The notes beneath the pieces were generated by a model. It was not told the origin of the DNA. It ran no database searches and worked only from the letters and a program-made list of their open reading frames with translations. From assembly GCA_949300425.1 (NCBI GenBank), contig CASGED010000024.1:1-33951 (forward strand): a stretch of DNA of 33,951 bases, given 5' to 3'. The translations under genes were made by a program, and so were the position numbers. This document shows positions 16,979-25,576 of the stretch, piece after piece; position 1 is the first letter of the stretch; every line of letters begins with the position of its first letter. This DNA is from an uncultured Bacteroides sp. GTDB lineage: Bacteria > Bacteroidota > Bacteroidia > Bacteroidales > Bacteroidaceae.

Positions 16979-17773
16979 ATGAACAGACAAAAAATATCCT
17001 TGGTACTCTCCATGGGCGGCGCACGGGGCATCGCCCACATCGGAGTGATAGAAGAACTACTGAAACATGAGTTCGAAATAACGGCCATCACCGGAAGCTC
17101 CATGGGTGCCATGGTGGGCGCCATGTACGCCACAGGACGCTTGGAAGCATGCAAAGAGTGGTTGTGCGGCTGGGACAAACGCAAGATGTTGCAACTGGCC
17201 GATGTTTCTCTGAGCCGCGAGGGACTGGTAAAAGGCGACCGTTTTATCCGCGAGCTAAAAAAGCTCCTGCCCGATGTGCTGATTGAGAATCTTCCCCTGC
17301 CCTACGTAGCCATGGCAACGGACATCGCCCACGAGTGCGAAGTAAAATTTTGCAGTGGAAACCTGTTTCATGCCATCCGCGCCTCCATATCCATTCCCAT
17401 GGTGTTCCGCCCCGTGCGTTCTGAAGGCCGTATCCTGGTGGACGGAGGCTTACTCAATCCGCTTCCCCTTCGCCACGCCATCCACACACCCGGCTCATTA
17501 CTGGTGGCCGTGGACGTAAACTCGCCCAAGGACAACGGGAAGCCTGTCCGCATGAACCCTTATAAACTTTTATCCGAATCATCGCGCCTGATGATGCAGC
17601 AAATCACCCGCAACGACCTCCAACGTTGTCCGCCCGACCTGCTTATCGAGCTGTCCGCCCGCGACTATGACATGATGGAGTTTCACCATGCCCGCCGCAT
17701 CATCCAAAGCGGTGCAGAGGCCGCACGCAGGGCGATAGAGGCCCGCGAAGCGGGACTAACCAAGGAAACCTGA
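16979..17773 (+). CDS. patatin-like phospholipase
   Basis: A 264-residue protein of the patatin/RssA group. It has the oxyanion loop GGARGIAHIGV (13-23), the nucleophile elbow GSSMG with Ser41, and the catalytic aspartate Asp155 in VDGGLLNPLP. There is no signal peptide, so it is likely cytoplasmic or membrane-associated, hydrolysing acyl esters of lipids. It appears to be a single-gene transcript; it is divergent from the DMT transporter and convergent with DUF4293. No odd features. Confidence 0.9.
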   Translation: MNRQKISLVLSMGGARGIAHIGVIEELLKHEFEITAITGSSMGAMVGAMYATGRLEACKEWLCGWDKRKMLQLADVSLSREGLVKGDRFIRELKKLLPDVLIENLPLPYVAMATDIAHECEVKFCSGNLFHAIRASISIPMVFRPVRSEGRILVDGGLLNPLPLRHAIHTPGSLLVAVDVNSPKDNGKPVRMNPYKLLSESSRLMMQQITRNDLQRCPPDLLIELSARDYDMMEFHHARRIIQSGAEAARRAIEAREAGLTKET

Positions 17774-17793
17774 ATCAAAACCTGTGAGAAAAT

Positions 17794-17833
17794 AAAAAAA
17801 GATTATATGCCTCTTACAAAAGGCATATAATCT
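17794..17833 (-). terminator. intrinsic terminator of the bamD-rpoZ-DUF4293 operon
   Basis: A perfect 13-bp inverted repeat (17800-17812 with 17821-17833, agattatatgcct) with an 8-nt loop. On the minus strand it is followed by a run of T (17800-17794), so it acts on the minus-strand operon. No T-run follows on the plus strand. Confidence 0.88.
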
Positions 17834-17866
17834 ACTACTTGCACATTTATTCTATGGACATTCTTT

Positions 17867-18337
17867 TTATCGGCGGCTACTCCGCAAGCGGTCGGCAGCT
17901 TTCACCATGACTTCATCCTTATAGATGCCGCGGAACGCCAGATAATTAAGAACGATGCAGACGGCAGGCAGGCACAACGCCCACCCCAACTGAAAGCCCG
18001 ACGCCTCTAATTTGCCTTTCAGGATGAAGATGAAAGCAATCGCGGCCACATAATAGCCTACTAACAGAATACTGTTGAAGATGGTCATGCGTATCTGCAA
18101 CATACGGTTGCGATACAAAAAAATGGTGGAAAGCGCAATGACAGCACTCAGCAACAAAATGCAAAACAGCCCCCATGTGGACTGGCTGACTCCTCCGGCC
18201 AACGTCACTCCCAATGGGGTGAATCCATACGCCGTCACCCCGTCAGCGGCTAAAAACTGTCCCATCGGCCGACACATTGTCACGACCAGCAGGATAGCTA
18301 CCACCAACAAATAGACGGACTGAATACGTTGTATCAT
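17867..18337 (-). CDS. DUF4293 membrane protein
   Basis: A 156-residue protein with four predicted transmembrane segments (about 5-23, 55-74, 85-107 and 117-135) and a positively charged C-terminus. It starts MIQRIQSVYLL, typical of DUF4293, a Bacteroidetes family of unknown function. It is the third gene of a likely operon after bamD and rpoZ, which I recall as a recurring arrangement in the phylum. No function is proposed. Confidence 0.88.
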   Translation of the reverse strand: MIQRIQSVYLLVVAILLVVTMCRPMGQFLAADGVTAYGFTPLGVTLAGGVSQSTWGLFCILLLSAVIALSTIFLYRNRMLQIRMTIFNSILLVGYYVAAIAFIFILKGKLEASGFQLGWALCLPAVCIVLNYLAFRGIYKDEVMVKAADRLRSSRR

Positions 18338-18361
18338 ACTCCTTCTCTCCGCTTCTTTTTG

Positions 18362-18700
18362 TTACGAAAGCTGTTTTTCCTTTTCCTTGGCAGGATTACG
18401 ATAGTAAATCTTACCTTCGATATATTCCTGCGTAGCTATCAGCGTAGGCTTCGGCAGCTTTTCATAATAGCGCGAAATCTCTATCTGCTCACGGTTCTCG
18501 AAAACTTCTTCCAAATTGTCATTGTAGGAGGCAAATTCGGCCAATTTCTTCGACAGGTCGTTTTTAATCTCCACACTAATTTGGTTGGCGCGTTTGCCGA
18601 TGATGGCTACTGTTTCATAAATGTTTCCCGTGTCCTCGCACAGTTTCATCAAGTCACGTGTTACGGTGGTAACAGGAGCGTTTGTCTTTCTGTAATCCAT
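18362..18700 (-). CDS. rpoZ: RNA polymerase omega subunit, Bacteroidetes type
   Basis: A 112-residue protein of the Rpb6/omega family. NIYETVAIIGKRANQISVEI carries the conserved omega signature, in which the invariant A-x-R-A-x-Q of classical omega reads IGKRANQ. It assists assembly of the RNA polymerase core. It sits between bamD and DUF4293 in one operon. The start is set by the conserved MDYRKTNAP N-terminus. Confidence 0.85.
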   Translation of the reverse strand: MDYRKTNAPVTTVTRDLMKLCEDTGNIYETVAIIGKRANQISVEIKNDLSKKLAEFASYNDNLEEVFENREQIEISRYYEKLPKPTLIATQEYIEGKIYYRNPAKEKEKQLS

Positions 18701-18708
18701 TCTTTATT

Positions 18709-18735
18709 AATTATAAATTATGAAATTATAAATTA
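18709..18735. repeat. AT-rich direct repeat between bamD and rpoZ
   Basis: The 12-mer aattataaatta occurs at 18709-18720 and 18724-18735, 15 bp apart. The spacer of 55 bp holds nothing else that I recognise. Confidence 0.6.
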
Positions 18736-18755
18736 TAAGCTATCACGTTGTCTGT

Positions 18756-19595
18756 TTATTCTTCCGAAACCTCATCTTCATCAACGGGAGTCTCGCCCAA
18801 CTCCTTCTGTGATTTGCGGAAGATGTCTTCGGCCTCTTTGGAGTATTTACTTTCGGGAAACTCGTTGACGAAAGCGTAATATTCGTCCACCGCCTCGCGG
18901 TAACGTTCATTTTTTCTTTCCCACACGCTATACACAGCCAACTCATACTTGGCCCGCAAGATGAGGATGGACAAGTCTTCGCGCAACTTGGTGTAGGGAT
19001 AGTCTTTCAGAGCGTTTTGGGCCGTGATGACGCACGAACGGTAATTGTTGCCCAAGTAGTTACCCAAGTTGAAATACATCCTTGCGGCGAGGTACTCCTT
19101 TTCCACCAGTTTGTCCTGCAACTCCAACACCATGTTCTGTGCGTCCCTTGCCAAGGAGCTTTGCGGATAGAACTCCAAGAACATCTGAAGCTCTTCGATG
19201 GCCTTGTACGTGCTTGTCTGGTCCAAACGGGGGTCGGGCGTATCGAGGAAGAGTGCTTTGCCCGCATGGTAGCGTGCCAATTCCGTATAGACGCCTCGGG
19301 GATAGACCTGATAATATTGGATAAAACTTTGGGCGGCCGTCGGATAATCTTCCATGTTATAATAACACATGCCCAACATGTAGACCGACTCTTCCGCCTT
19401 GTCCGTACCTTTCATAATGGCTATCAGTTCGTTCAGCAGCGTAGAGGCACGGGTGTACTGGCCTTTGGCAAAGTAAGTTTTGGCCGCTTCGTACTTGTAT
19501 TCATAATCGGTGCTCTTGAGCAATTTATTGTATTCTCCGCACGATGTCAACGTCAGAGCCGCCAAAAGAGCGATGAAGATATTTTTCTTTTTCAT
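18756..19595 (-). CDS. bamD: outer membrane assembly lipoprotein BamD
   Basis: A 279-residue lipoprotein of the BAM complex, which inserts beta-barrel proteins into the outer membrane. The start at 19595 gives a clean lipoprotein signal (MKKKNIFIALLAALTLTSC, lipidated Cys19); the 36 extra residues of the longer reading run across the promoter. The mature part consists of TPR-like helical repeats (YEAAKTYFAKGQYTRASTLL, YMLGMCYYNMEDYPTAAQSF, ARYHAGKALF) as in BamD/YfiO, and an acidic C-terminus. It leads an operon with rpoZ and DUF4293. Confidence 0.9.
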   Translation of the reverse strand: MKKKNIFIALLAALTLTSCGEYNKLLKSTDYEYKYEAAKTYFAKGQYTRASTLLNELIAIMKGTDKAEESVYMLGMCYYNMEDYPTAAQSFIQYYQVYPRGVYTELARYHAGKALFLDTPDPRLDQTSTYKAIEELQMFLEFYPQSSLARDAQNMVLELQDKLVEKEYLAARMYFNLGNYLGNNYRSCVITAQNALKDYPYTKLREDLSILILRAKYELAVYSVWERKNERYREAVDEYYAFVNEFPESKYSKEAEDIFRKSQKELGETPVDEDEVSEE

Positions 19596-19619
19596 TCTTA
19601 TTTCACGCAAAATATGGCG

Positions 19620-19650
19620 CAAAGATAGAGCTTCCTGCCGAAACACGCAA
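19620..19650 (-). promoter_or_regulatory. promoter of bamD operon
   Basis: On the minus strand TTG (19650-19648), 20 bp, TATCTTTG (19627-19620). This full match to the Bacteroides consensus lies 24 bp upstream of the bamD ATG. Confidence 0.78.
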
Positions 19651-19776
19651 CGACATGAAGCTAAAAATTTCAAAAAAAAGAATCTGTACCGGGTTACTTT
19701 CACGTTGAGGGGAGGTTCAAGGTCGACGCTTGACGCTTGATGTGTATGACATTTCGCCCGTTCCTCCCCTCTTTTC

Positions 19777-20202
19777 TCACAACTTATACAAATCGCTGGC
19801 CGCCAGAAGTTCTACCCGATGTTCCTTCAGCACGCGCAAGCAACCGTCCATGTCGCTGGGACGGATAACCACGTGGGCATGGTCGCCATTGGCAAAAGAA
19901 TACATGTACTCAATGAATACACCTTCGTCCGTCAGGTATTGCAAGACTTTGGCCAAGGCACCGGGGATGTTCGGACAACTGATGCCCACCACGTCGGTGA
20001 CATTGACGGCAAAATGGTTCGCCCTCAACAGTTCGTATGCCTTATCCGGTTCGGACACCACGGCACGCAAGATACCAAAATCGGCCGTTTCGGCAATGTA
20101 CATAGCGGAAAGGTTCACACCGCCTTCGGCCAATACGCGCGTCACTTCCGTCAGCCGGCCCGATTTGTTTTCCAGAAAGATGGATAATTGTTTTGCTATC
20201 AT
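19777..20202 (-). CDS. ACT-domain protein
   Basis: A 141-residue protein made of two ACT domains, about residues 1-66 (QLSIFLENKSGRLTEVTRVLAEGGVNL) and 70-140 (VVGISCPNIPGALAKVLQYLTDEGVFI). ACT domains bind amino acids and regulate enzymes. It lies 29 bp downstream of the phenylacetate-CoA ligase gene on the same strand. I infer a sensor of aromatic amino acids or their catabolites for that ligase. Paired genes of this type occur in many anaerobes. Confidence 0.88.
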   Translation of the reverse strand: MIAKQLSIFLENKSGRLTEVTRVLAEGGVNLSAMYIAETADFGILRAVVSEPDKAYELLRANHFAVNVTDVVGISCPNIPGALAKVLQYLTDEGVFIEYMYSFANGDHAHVVIRPSDMDGCLRVLKEHRVELLAASDLYKL

Positions 20203-20231
20203 AATTTTATACTATATTTTAATCCGTTCGT

Positions 20232-21539
20232 TTACAATTTTCTTTTATCTACCACACGTTTGGCCTTGCCGGTGCTCCGCTCGATGCTTCGAGGCTCTAC
20301 CAAGCGCACGTTAACGCTCAGTCCCAACACGCTTTGCAGGCGGGCGTAGAGACGTTTCTGCATGGCCATCATCTTGCTGATTTCGTCCGTATAGAATTCG
20401 GGGCGTACTTCCACTTGCAACTCCATTGTATCCGTATTGTTCACACGATCCACGATGAGCTGGTAGTGTGGCTCGAACTCGGGCATCTCCAGCATGACGG
20501 ATTCTATCTGCGTGGGGAATACGTTGACGCCGCGGATGATGAGCATGTCGTCGCTGCGGCCCATGATGCGGTCTATCCGCGCCAGCGTGCGGCCGCAGGA
20601 ACAGGTGCCACGACGCAAGGCAGTCAAGTCTTTCGTACGATAGCGCAGCAAGGGCATGCCTTCCTTGGTCAGATGAGTCAGCACCAGCTCGCCCGTCTCG
20701 CCTTCGGGAAGGGGTTGCAACGTTTCGGGGTCTACGATTTCGGGATAAAAATGATCTTCGTTGACGTGTGAGCCGTCCTGGCACTCGCACTCGAAAGCCA
20801 CGCCCGGTCCGGCAATCTCGCTCAGTCCGTAGATGTTATACGCCTTGATGTTCAGTTTCCGCTCCAAGTCCTTGCGCATGTTTTCCGTCCACGGTTCGGC
20901 TCCGAACACGCCCGCCTTCAGTTTAAACTCTTCCAACGGATAGCCCGAATCGCGTATGGCGTCGGCCAGGTAGAGAGCGTAAGAAGGCGTGCAGCACAAG
21001 GCCGTAGCGCCGAAATCGTGCATCAGGGTAATCTGCTTGGCCGTGTTGCCGCTGGACATAGGGATGACCGACGCGCCCACGTTTTCCGCCCCGTAATGCG
21101 CACCGAACCCTCCGGTGAAGAGACCGTAGCCGTAGGACACCTGAAAGATGTCCGACTCATCCAGCCCGTAAGCGTAGATGGCGCGCGACATGCACTCGGC
21201 CCACATGGCGAGGTCGCGGCGCGTATGTCCCACTACGGTAGGCTTGCCCGTAGTGCCGGACGATGCATGGATGCGCACAATCTGGCTCATGGGCACAGTG
21301 AACATGCCAAACGGATAATTATCCCTCAGGTCGTATTTCGTGGTGAAAGGCAGTTTTACGATGTCGTCGATGCTGTTGATGTCATCGGGCGTGATATCCA
21401 GTTCCTGCATTTTCTTCCGATAGAAAGGAGAGTCATGATACACTCGTTCTACGGTCTGTTTCAGGCGGATGCCTTGCAACTTGCGCATGTCCTCCCGGCT
21501 CATGCGCTCAATGTTCTCATTCCAGTATTTGTTCTTCAT
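20232..21539 (-). CDS. paaK: phenylacetate-CoA ligase
   Basis: A 435-residue AMP-forming acyl-CoA ligase of the PaaK family. The phosphate-binding loop ASSGTTGKPT (92-101), YGLSEIAGPG, YRTKDLT, a CXC-type cysteine segment (RRGTCSCGRTLARIDRI) and the C-terminal STGKAKRV with the adenylation lysine are all visible. It activates phenylacetate or related aryl acids with ATP and CoA. In gut Bacteroidales such ligases often work with an indolepyruvate:ferredoxin oxidoreductase, but no such genes are in this window. It leads an operon with the ACT protein. Confidence 0.94.
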   Translation of the reverse strand: MKNKYWNENIERMSREDMRKLQGIRLKQTVERVYHDSPFYRKKMQELDITPDDINSIDDIVKLPFTTKYDLRDNYPFGMFTVPMSQIVRIHASSGTTGKPTVVGHTRRDLAMWAECMSRAIYAYGLDESDIFQVSYGYGLFTGGFGAHYGAENVGASVIPMSSGNTAKQITLMHDFGATALCCTPSYALYLADAIRDSGYPLEEFKLKAGVFGAEPWTENMRKDLERKLNIKAYNIYGLSEIAGPGVAFECECQDGSHVNEDHFYPEIVDPETLQPLPEGETGELVLTHLTKEGMPLLRYRTKDLTALRRGTCSCGRTLARIDRIMGRSDDMLIIRGVNVFPTQIESVMLEMPEFEPHYQLIVDRVNNTDTMELQVEVRPEFYTDEISKMMAMQKRLYARLQSVLGLSVNVRLVEPRSIERSTGKAKRVVDKRKL

Positions 21540-21581
21540 GGATTACTTTTGTTATCTTTCAGTTTGCTATTTTTACACGGG

Positions 21582-21612
21582 CAAAGTAAACGAATTATTT
21601 TCATTTCCGCAA
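21582..21612 (-). promoter_or_regulatory. promoter of paaK-ACT operon
   Basis: On the minus strand TTG (21612-21610), 20 bp, TTACTTTG (21589-21582). The spacing is ideal; the -7 box has one mismatch to TAnnTTTG. It lies 42 bp upstream of the paaK ATG. Confidence 0.6.
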
Positions 21613-21668
21613 ATTTTCGGACGGAATATTATGTTTTTTCCTCGCACGACATATGAGATAGGCGGCTC

Positions 21669-21845
21669 ATGAAAGGAATCGTAATTGTCATTTGCTATAT
21701 TGTTATGTCACGCCACAAAAATGTCAACAAAGCACAAATCAAACTCCGCAAAAGAATTCCCCCGCCCTTGCCAAACAAAGACAGGCTTTCCGCCAAGGAT
21801 TGTCCGTACGGGTCTCACAAAGTTCGGCGCAGGGCGAACAACTAG
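21669..21845 (+). other. 58-codon ORF in the paaK-uvrB gap, doubtful
   Basis: The 379-bp gap 21540-21918 holds the paaK promoter, this ORF (starting [13 protein letters not shown], with a basic proline-containing C-terminus) and the uvrB -7 box. No family is recognised and its codon use is not persuasive. It may be chance; nothing else is seen in the gap. Confidence 0.2.
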
Positions 21846-21858
21846 GGAAGAAAATGCG

Positions 21859-21866
21859 TATCTTTG
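21859..21866 (+). promoter_or_regulatory. -7 box for uvrB
   Basis: TATCTTTG matches the consensus 52 bp before the ATG at 21919. No clear TTG partner. It lies inside the longer uvrB reading frame, which argues against an upstream start. Confidence 0.55.
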
Positions 21867-21918
21867 CGGTGTCTTTCAGAAGAATCAACGTAAAAAGAAC
21901 GAACCAAAAATTGCGTGT

Positions 21919-23982
21919 ATGAACCGATTTGAACTCACATCCGACTACAAGCCCACGGGTGATCAGCCCGAAGCCATCCGCCAACTGACCGAGGGCGTGC
22001 TGCAAGGCCTCCCTGCCCAGACGCTGCTGGGCGTGACCGGCTCAGGAAAGACGTTTACGATAGCCAACGTGGTGGCCAACATCAACAAGCCCACCCTCGT
22101 GCTGAGCCACAACAAGACGCTGGCCGCGCAGCTGTACAGCGAGTTCAAGAGCTTTTTCCCCCACAACTCCGTGGAGTATTACGTTTCCTACTATGACTAC
22201 TACCAGCCCGAAGCCTACCTGCCCTCTACGGACACATACATCGAAAAGGACCTTGCCATCAATGACGAAATAGACAAGTTACGCTTAGCGGCCACGTCGG
22301 CCTTGCTCAGCGGGCGGCAAGATGTCATCGTGGTCAGTTCCGTCTCGTGCATCTACGGCATGGGCAATCCCGCCGACTTTTACGAGAACGTCATCGAGGT
22401 CATCGCGGGCAAGGCGTTCAACCGCAACGTGTTCCTGCGTCGGTTGGTGGACAGTCTGTACGTGCGCAACGACCTGGACCTGGCGCGCGGCAACTTCCGC
22501 GTGAAGGGCGACACGGTGGACATCTACCTGGCCTACAGCGACAACTTGCTGCGGGTGATTTTCTGGGGAGACGAGATAGACAGCATCGAAGAGGTAGACC
22601 CGGTGAGCGGGGTCAGCGTGGAGCGCTTCGACACGTACAAAATTTATCCCGCCAACCTCTTCATGACCACCAAGGAAAGCACCCTGCGCGCCATCCGCCA
22701 AATAGAGGACGACTTGCGCAAGCAGGTGGAGTTCTTCGAACAGGAAGGCAAACCGTTAGAGGCCAAACGTATCTATGAGCGCGTGACCTATGACATGGAG
22801 ATGCTGCGCGAGCTGGGACATTGCTCGGGCATCGAAAACTACTCACGCTACTTCGACGGGCGTGCGGCCGGAACCCGCCCCTACTGCCTGTTGGACTTCT
22901 TTCCTGAAGATTACCTGATGGTGATAGACGAAAGCCACGTCAGCGTCCCCCAGATACGGGCCATGTACGGAGGCGACCATGCGCGCAAGGTCAACCTCGT
23001 GGAATACGGCTTCCGCCTGCCCGCCGCCATGGACAACCGCCCGCTGAAGTTCGACGAATTTGAAGCCATGACCCACCAAGTCATTTACGTCAGCGCGACG
23101 CCCGCCGAATACGAGCTGATGAAGAGCGAGGGCATCGTGGTGGAGCAGGTCATCCGCCCCACGGGATTGCTGGACCCCCTCATCCAGGTACGCCCCACGC
23201 ACAATCAGATAGACGACCTGATGGAAGAGATACAACTCCGCATCGAGCGAAACGAGCGCACACTGGTCACCACTCTGACCAAACGCATGGCCGAGGAACT
23301 GACGGAGTATCTATTGGACAACGGCATCCGGTGCAACTACATACATAGCGATGTGGACACGCTGGACCGTGTGAAAATAATGTCCGATTTGCGCGACGGA
23401 GTGTACGATGTTCTTATCGGCGTCAACCTGCTGCGCGAAGGGCTGGACTTGCCCGAAGTGTCGTTGGTGGCCATCCTCGACGCAGACAAGGAAGGTTTCC
23501 TGCGCTCCCACCGCTCGCTGACACAAACGGCCGGACGCGCCGCCCGCAACGTCAATGGGCTGGTCATCATGTACGCCGACCACGTGACCGACAGCATGCG
23601 CCAGACCATCGACGAGACCAACCGCCGACGCGAGAAGCAGCTGCGCTATAACGAAGAGCACGGCATCACCCCCCGACAGATACGCAAAGCGCGCAACCTC
23701 AATGTCTTTGCCGGCACCGAAGCCTTTGCCGAGGGCTCCTCCTCGCCCAAGCCCTACGCAGATCCGGAAACCCCGTCCGCACTACATGCGGCCGACCCCG
23801 TGGTGGCCTACATGTCGCCCGAACAACTGCAAAAGAGCATAGACCGCACACGCAAACTCATGCAGGAAGCTGCCAAGAAGCTGGACTTCATCCAAGCGGC
23901 CCAATACAGAGACGAATTACTTAAATTGGAAGACTTATTGAAAGAAAAAAAAACTATAAAGCTTTTTTATTTCCCAAAATAA
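21919..23982 (+). CDS. uvrB: excinuclease ABC subunit B
   Basis: DNA damage-verification helicase of nucleotide excision repair, 687 residues. The start at 21919 gives the conserved N-terminus [20 protein letters not shown]. Walker A GVTGSGKT is at 38-45. The beta-hairpin [21 protein letters not shown], the DEAD-like box VIDESHVS, the helicase motifs [14 protein letters not shown] and QTAGRAARN, and the C-terminal UVR domain ([21 protein letters not shown]) are present. The reading frame extends 78 codons upstream, but that part is unlike UvrB and crosses the promoter. The end overlaps the promoter region of the exopolysaccharide operon. Confidence 0.97.
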   Translation: MNRFELTSDYKPTGDQPEAIRQLTEGVLQGLPAQTLLGVTGSGKTFTIANVVANINKPTLVLSHNKTLAAQLYSEFKSFFPHNSVEYYVSYYDYYQPEAYLPSTDTYIEKDLAINDEIDKLRLAATSALLSGRQDVIVVSSVSCIYGMGNPADFYENVIEVIAGKAFNRNVFLRRLVDSLYVRNDLDLARGNFRVKGDTVDIYLAYSDNLLRVIFWGDEIDSIEEVDPVSGVSVERFDTYKIYPANLFMTTKESTLRAIRQIEDDLRKQVEFFEQEGKPLEAKRIYERVTYDMEMLRELGHCSGIENYSRYFDGRAAGTRPYCLLDFFPEDYLMVIDESHVSVPQIRAMYGGDHARKVNLVEYGFRLPAAMDNRPLKFDEFEAMTHQVIYVSATPAEYELMKSEGIVVEQVIRPTGLLDPLIQVRPTHNQIDDLMEEIQLRIERNERTLVTTLTKRMAEELTEYLLDNGIRCNYIHSDVDTLDRVKIMSDLRDGVYDVLIGVNLLREGLDLPEVSLVAILDADKEGFLRSHRSLTQTAGRAARNVNGLVIMYADHVTDSMRQTIDETNRRREKQLRYNEEHGITPRQIRKARNLNVFAGTEAFAEGSSSPKPYADPETPSALHAADPVVAYMSPEQLQKSIDRTRKLMQEAAKKLDFIQAAQYRDELLKLEDLLKEKKTIKLFYFPK

Positions 23983-23986
23983 TCCG

Positions 23987-23994
23987 TATTTTTG
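23987..23994 (+). promoter_or_regulatory. -7 box of the exopolysaccharide operon
   Basis: TATTTTTG lies 4 bp after the uvrB stop and would start a transcript near 24000. The -33 region (TTT near 23964) is weak. It leaves a leader of about 75 nt containing the small upstream ORF and poly-G tract. Confidence 0.55.
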
Positions 23995-24033
23995 CGCCCG
24001 ATTTAACTTGAAAACAAACCGGATTAATTGATT

Positions 24034-24078
24034 ATGGATAGTAACAACATTCTGAGAAGGGGGGGGGGGGAGATATGA
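24034..24078 (+). promoter_or_regulatory. upstream ORF with 12-G homopolymer before the glycosyltransferase start
   Basis: An ATG at 24034 opens a 14-codon frame (MDSNNILRRGGGEI) that runs through twelve consecutive G (24059-24070) and stops at TGA 24076-24078, overlapping the glycosyltransferase ATG at 24075 as ATGA. With one more G, or two fewer, the upstream ATG would read straight into the glycosyltransferase frame. The G-tract also takes the place of a ribosome-binding site. I infer a length-sensitive translational switch; a sequencing error in the homopolymer cannot be excluded. Confidence 0.7.
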
Positions 24079-25484
24079 AACAGCGCCTTCAATTCAATAC
24101 AATACTCCGTTTTGCCGTGTTGGCGGGCGATTTATGCCTGCTCAACGCTTTGTTTGTGCTTTCCTATCACGTGATAGACAACACCATCCTCGGCAGCATG
24201 TTCATCCACTCCATCCCGCGGATACTTGTCTTGTTGAATTTGGTCTACCTGCTGTGCAACTATAACCACGGCATCATCCTGCATCATCGCATCGTACGCC
24301 CCGACCACATTGTGCAACGCGCCCTGCGCAACACCGTGCTGCATGCGCTGGTGTTCACCACGCTTTACACGCTGGGAGATTTCGGTCCGCTTTCCGTCCG
24401 TTTCTTCGTCCTGTTCTACTCGGTTTTCTTCATTTGTCTCACGGGCTACCGCCTGGCTTTCCGTACCCTGCTGAAATGCTATCGTAAACGGGGCGGCAAC
24501 ACACGTAGCGTAGTTTTGGTGGGCGCAGATGAGAACATGTTGGAATTGTGCGAAACCATGACCTCAGACCCCACTTACGGTTTTCGCCTGAAAGGTTACT
24601 TCGCCCCGGAGCCGTCGGCCCGATATCCCGAAACGCTGCCCTACTTAGGCACGCCCGCCGACATTCTGCCTTACCTGAAAGAACCGGGAAACGGAGTGAA
24701 CCTGTTGTTCTGCGGTTTGTCCTCCTCGTATAGCGAGATTATCAGCAACATCATCACCTATTGCGAAAACCACTTCATACACTTTTTCCATGTGCCCAGC
24801 GTGCGCAATTACCTCAAGCGGCGCATGTTCTTCGAGATGATGGGCAACGTGCCCATCCTATCCATCCGGCAAGAGCCGTTGGCACAACCGGAAAACCGCC
24901 TTATCAAGCGCACTTTCGACGTGGCATGCTCGTTGCTTTTCCTGTGTACGCTGTTCCCCTTCATCTACCTGATAGTAGGCGCGGCCATCAAGTTGTCATC
25001 GCCGGGTCCCGTATTCTTCAAGCAGAAACGAAGCGGACTGAACGGGCGCGAATTCTGGTGTTACAAATTCCGCTCCATGCGCGTCAACGCACAAAGCGAC
25101 ACCCTGCAAGCCACCTTGCACGACCCGCGTAAGACACGCGTCGGAAACTTCCTGCGGAAATCGAATCTAGACGAGCTCCCCCAATTCATCAACGTGCTGC
25201 GGGGAGACATGTCCATCGTAGGCCCCCGTCCCCACATGCTGAAGCATACGGAAGAATACTCCAAGCTCATCAGCCGCTACATGGTGCGCCACCTCGTAAA
25301 GCCGGGCATCACCGGCTGGGCGCAAGTGAACGGCTTCCGGGGCGAGACCAAGGAATTGTGGCAAATGGAAGGACGCGTACGGATGGACATTTGGTACATC
25401 GAGCATTGGACTTTCCTGCTTGACATATTCATTCTGTTTAAAACGGTATATAATGCGGTGAAAGGAGATAAAGAGGCGTATTAA
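24075..25484 (+). CDS. polyprenyl-phosphate glycosylphosphotransferase, initiating (WcaJ type)
   Basis: A 469-residue polyisoprenyl-phosphate hexose-1-phosphate transferase that starts exopolysaccharide repeat-unit synthesis on undecaprenyl phosphate at the inner membrane. About four N-terminal membrane segments (residues 8-125) are followed by a Rossmann-like domain (SVVLVGADENML), another membrane segment (about 283-303) and the bacterial sugar transferase domain with KRTFDVACSLLF, SSPGPVFFKQKR, KFRSMR, DELPQF (Asp366) and SIVGPRPH...KPGITGWAQV. Sugar specificity (glucose or galactose) is unknown. The start lies 4 bp after a 12-G tract; the true start could be the ATG at 24034 in a different tract-length variant. 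Confidence 0.93.
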   Translation: MKQRLQFNTILRFAVLAGDLCLLNALFVLSYHVIDNTILGSMFIHSIPRILVLLNLVYLLCNYNHGIILHHRIVRPDHIVQRALRNTVLHALVFTTLYTLGDFGPLSVRFFVLFYSVFFICLTGYRLAFRTLLKCYRKRGGNTRSVVLVGADENMLELCETMTSDPTYGFRLKGYFAPEPSARYPETLPYLGTPADILPYLKEPGNGVNLLFCGLSSSYSEIISNIITYCENHFIHFFHVPSVRNYLKRRMFFEMMGNVPILSIRQEPLAQPENRLIKRTFDVACSLLFLCTLFPFIYLIVGAAIKLSSPGPVFFKQKRSGLNGREFWCYKFRSMRVNAQSDTLQATLHDPRKTRVGNFLRKSNLDELPQFINVLRGDMSIVGPRPHMLKHTEEYSKLISRYMVRHLVKPGITGWAQVNGFRGETKELWQMEGRVRMDIWYIEHWTFLLDIFILFKTVYNAVKGDKEAY

Positions 25485-25576
25485 GCAAACCGTCCCTTCT
25501 TCCTAAAGAATAGAGACAAGGAAGAAAAGAGTATATATATAATATGGTGTGAAATAAAATAAGAAAAGATAATTAT

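Noticed and set aside
19596-19703. 36-codon N-terminal extension of bamD
   Set aside because: It crosses the full-consensus promoter and would bury the lipoprotein signal peptide.
21669-21845. Possible small protein gene before uvrB
   Set aside because: No family, no convincing start context; kept only as a doubtful entry.
21685-21918. 78-codon N-terminal extension of uvrB
   Set aside because: UvrB homologues start at [10 protein letters not shown]-like sequence; the extension crosses a -7 box and is unlike any UvrB domain.
24059-24070. Poly-G tract read as a strong Shine-Dalgarno sequence
   Set aside because: A pure G-run lacks the A-G-G-A-G-G order, and genes of this group rarely rely on such pairing; the frame relation to the upstream ATG is the more informative feature.
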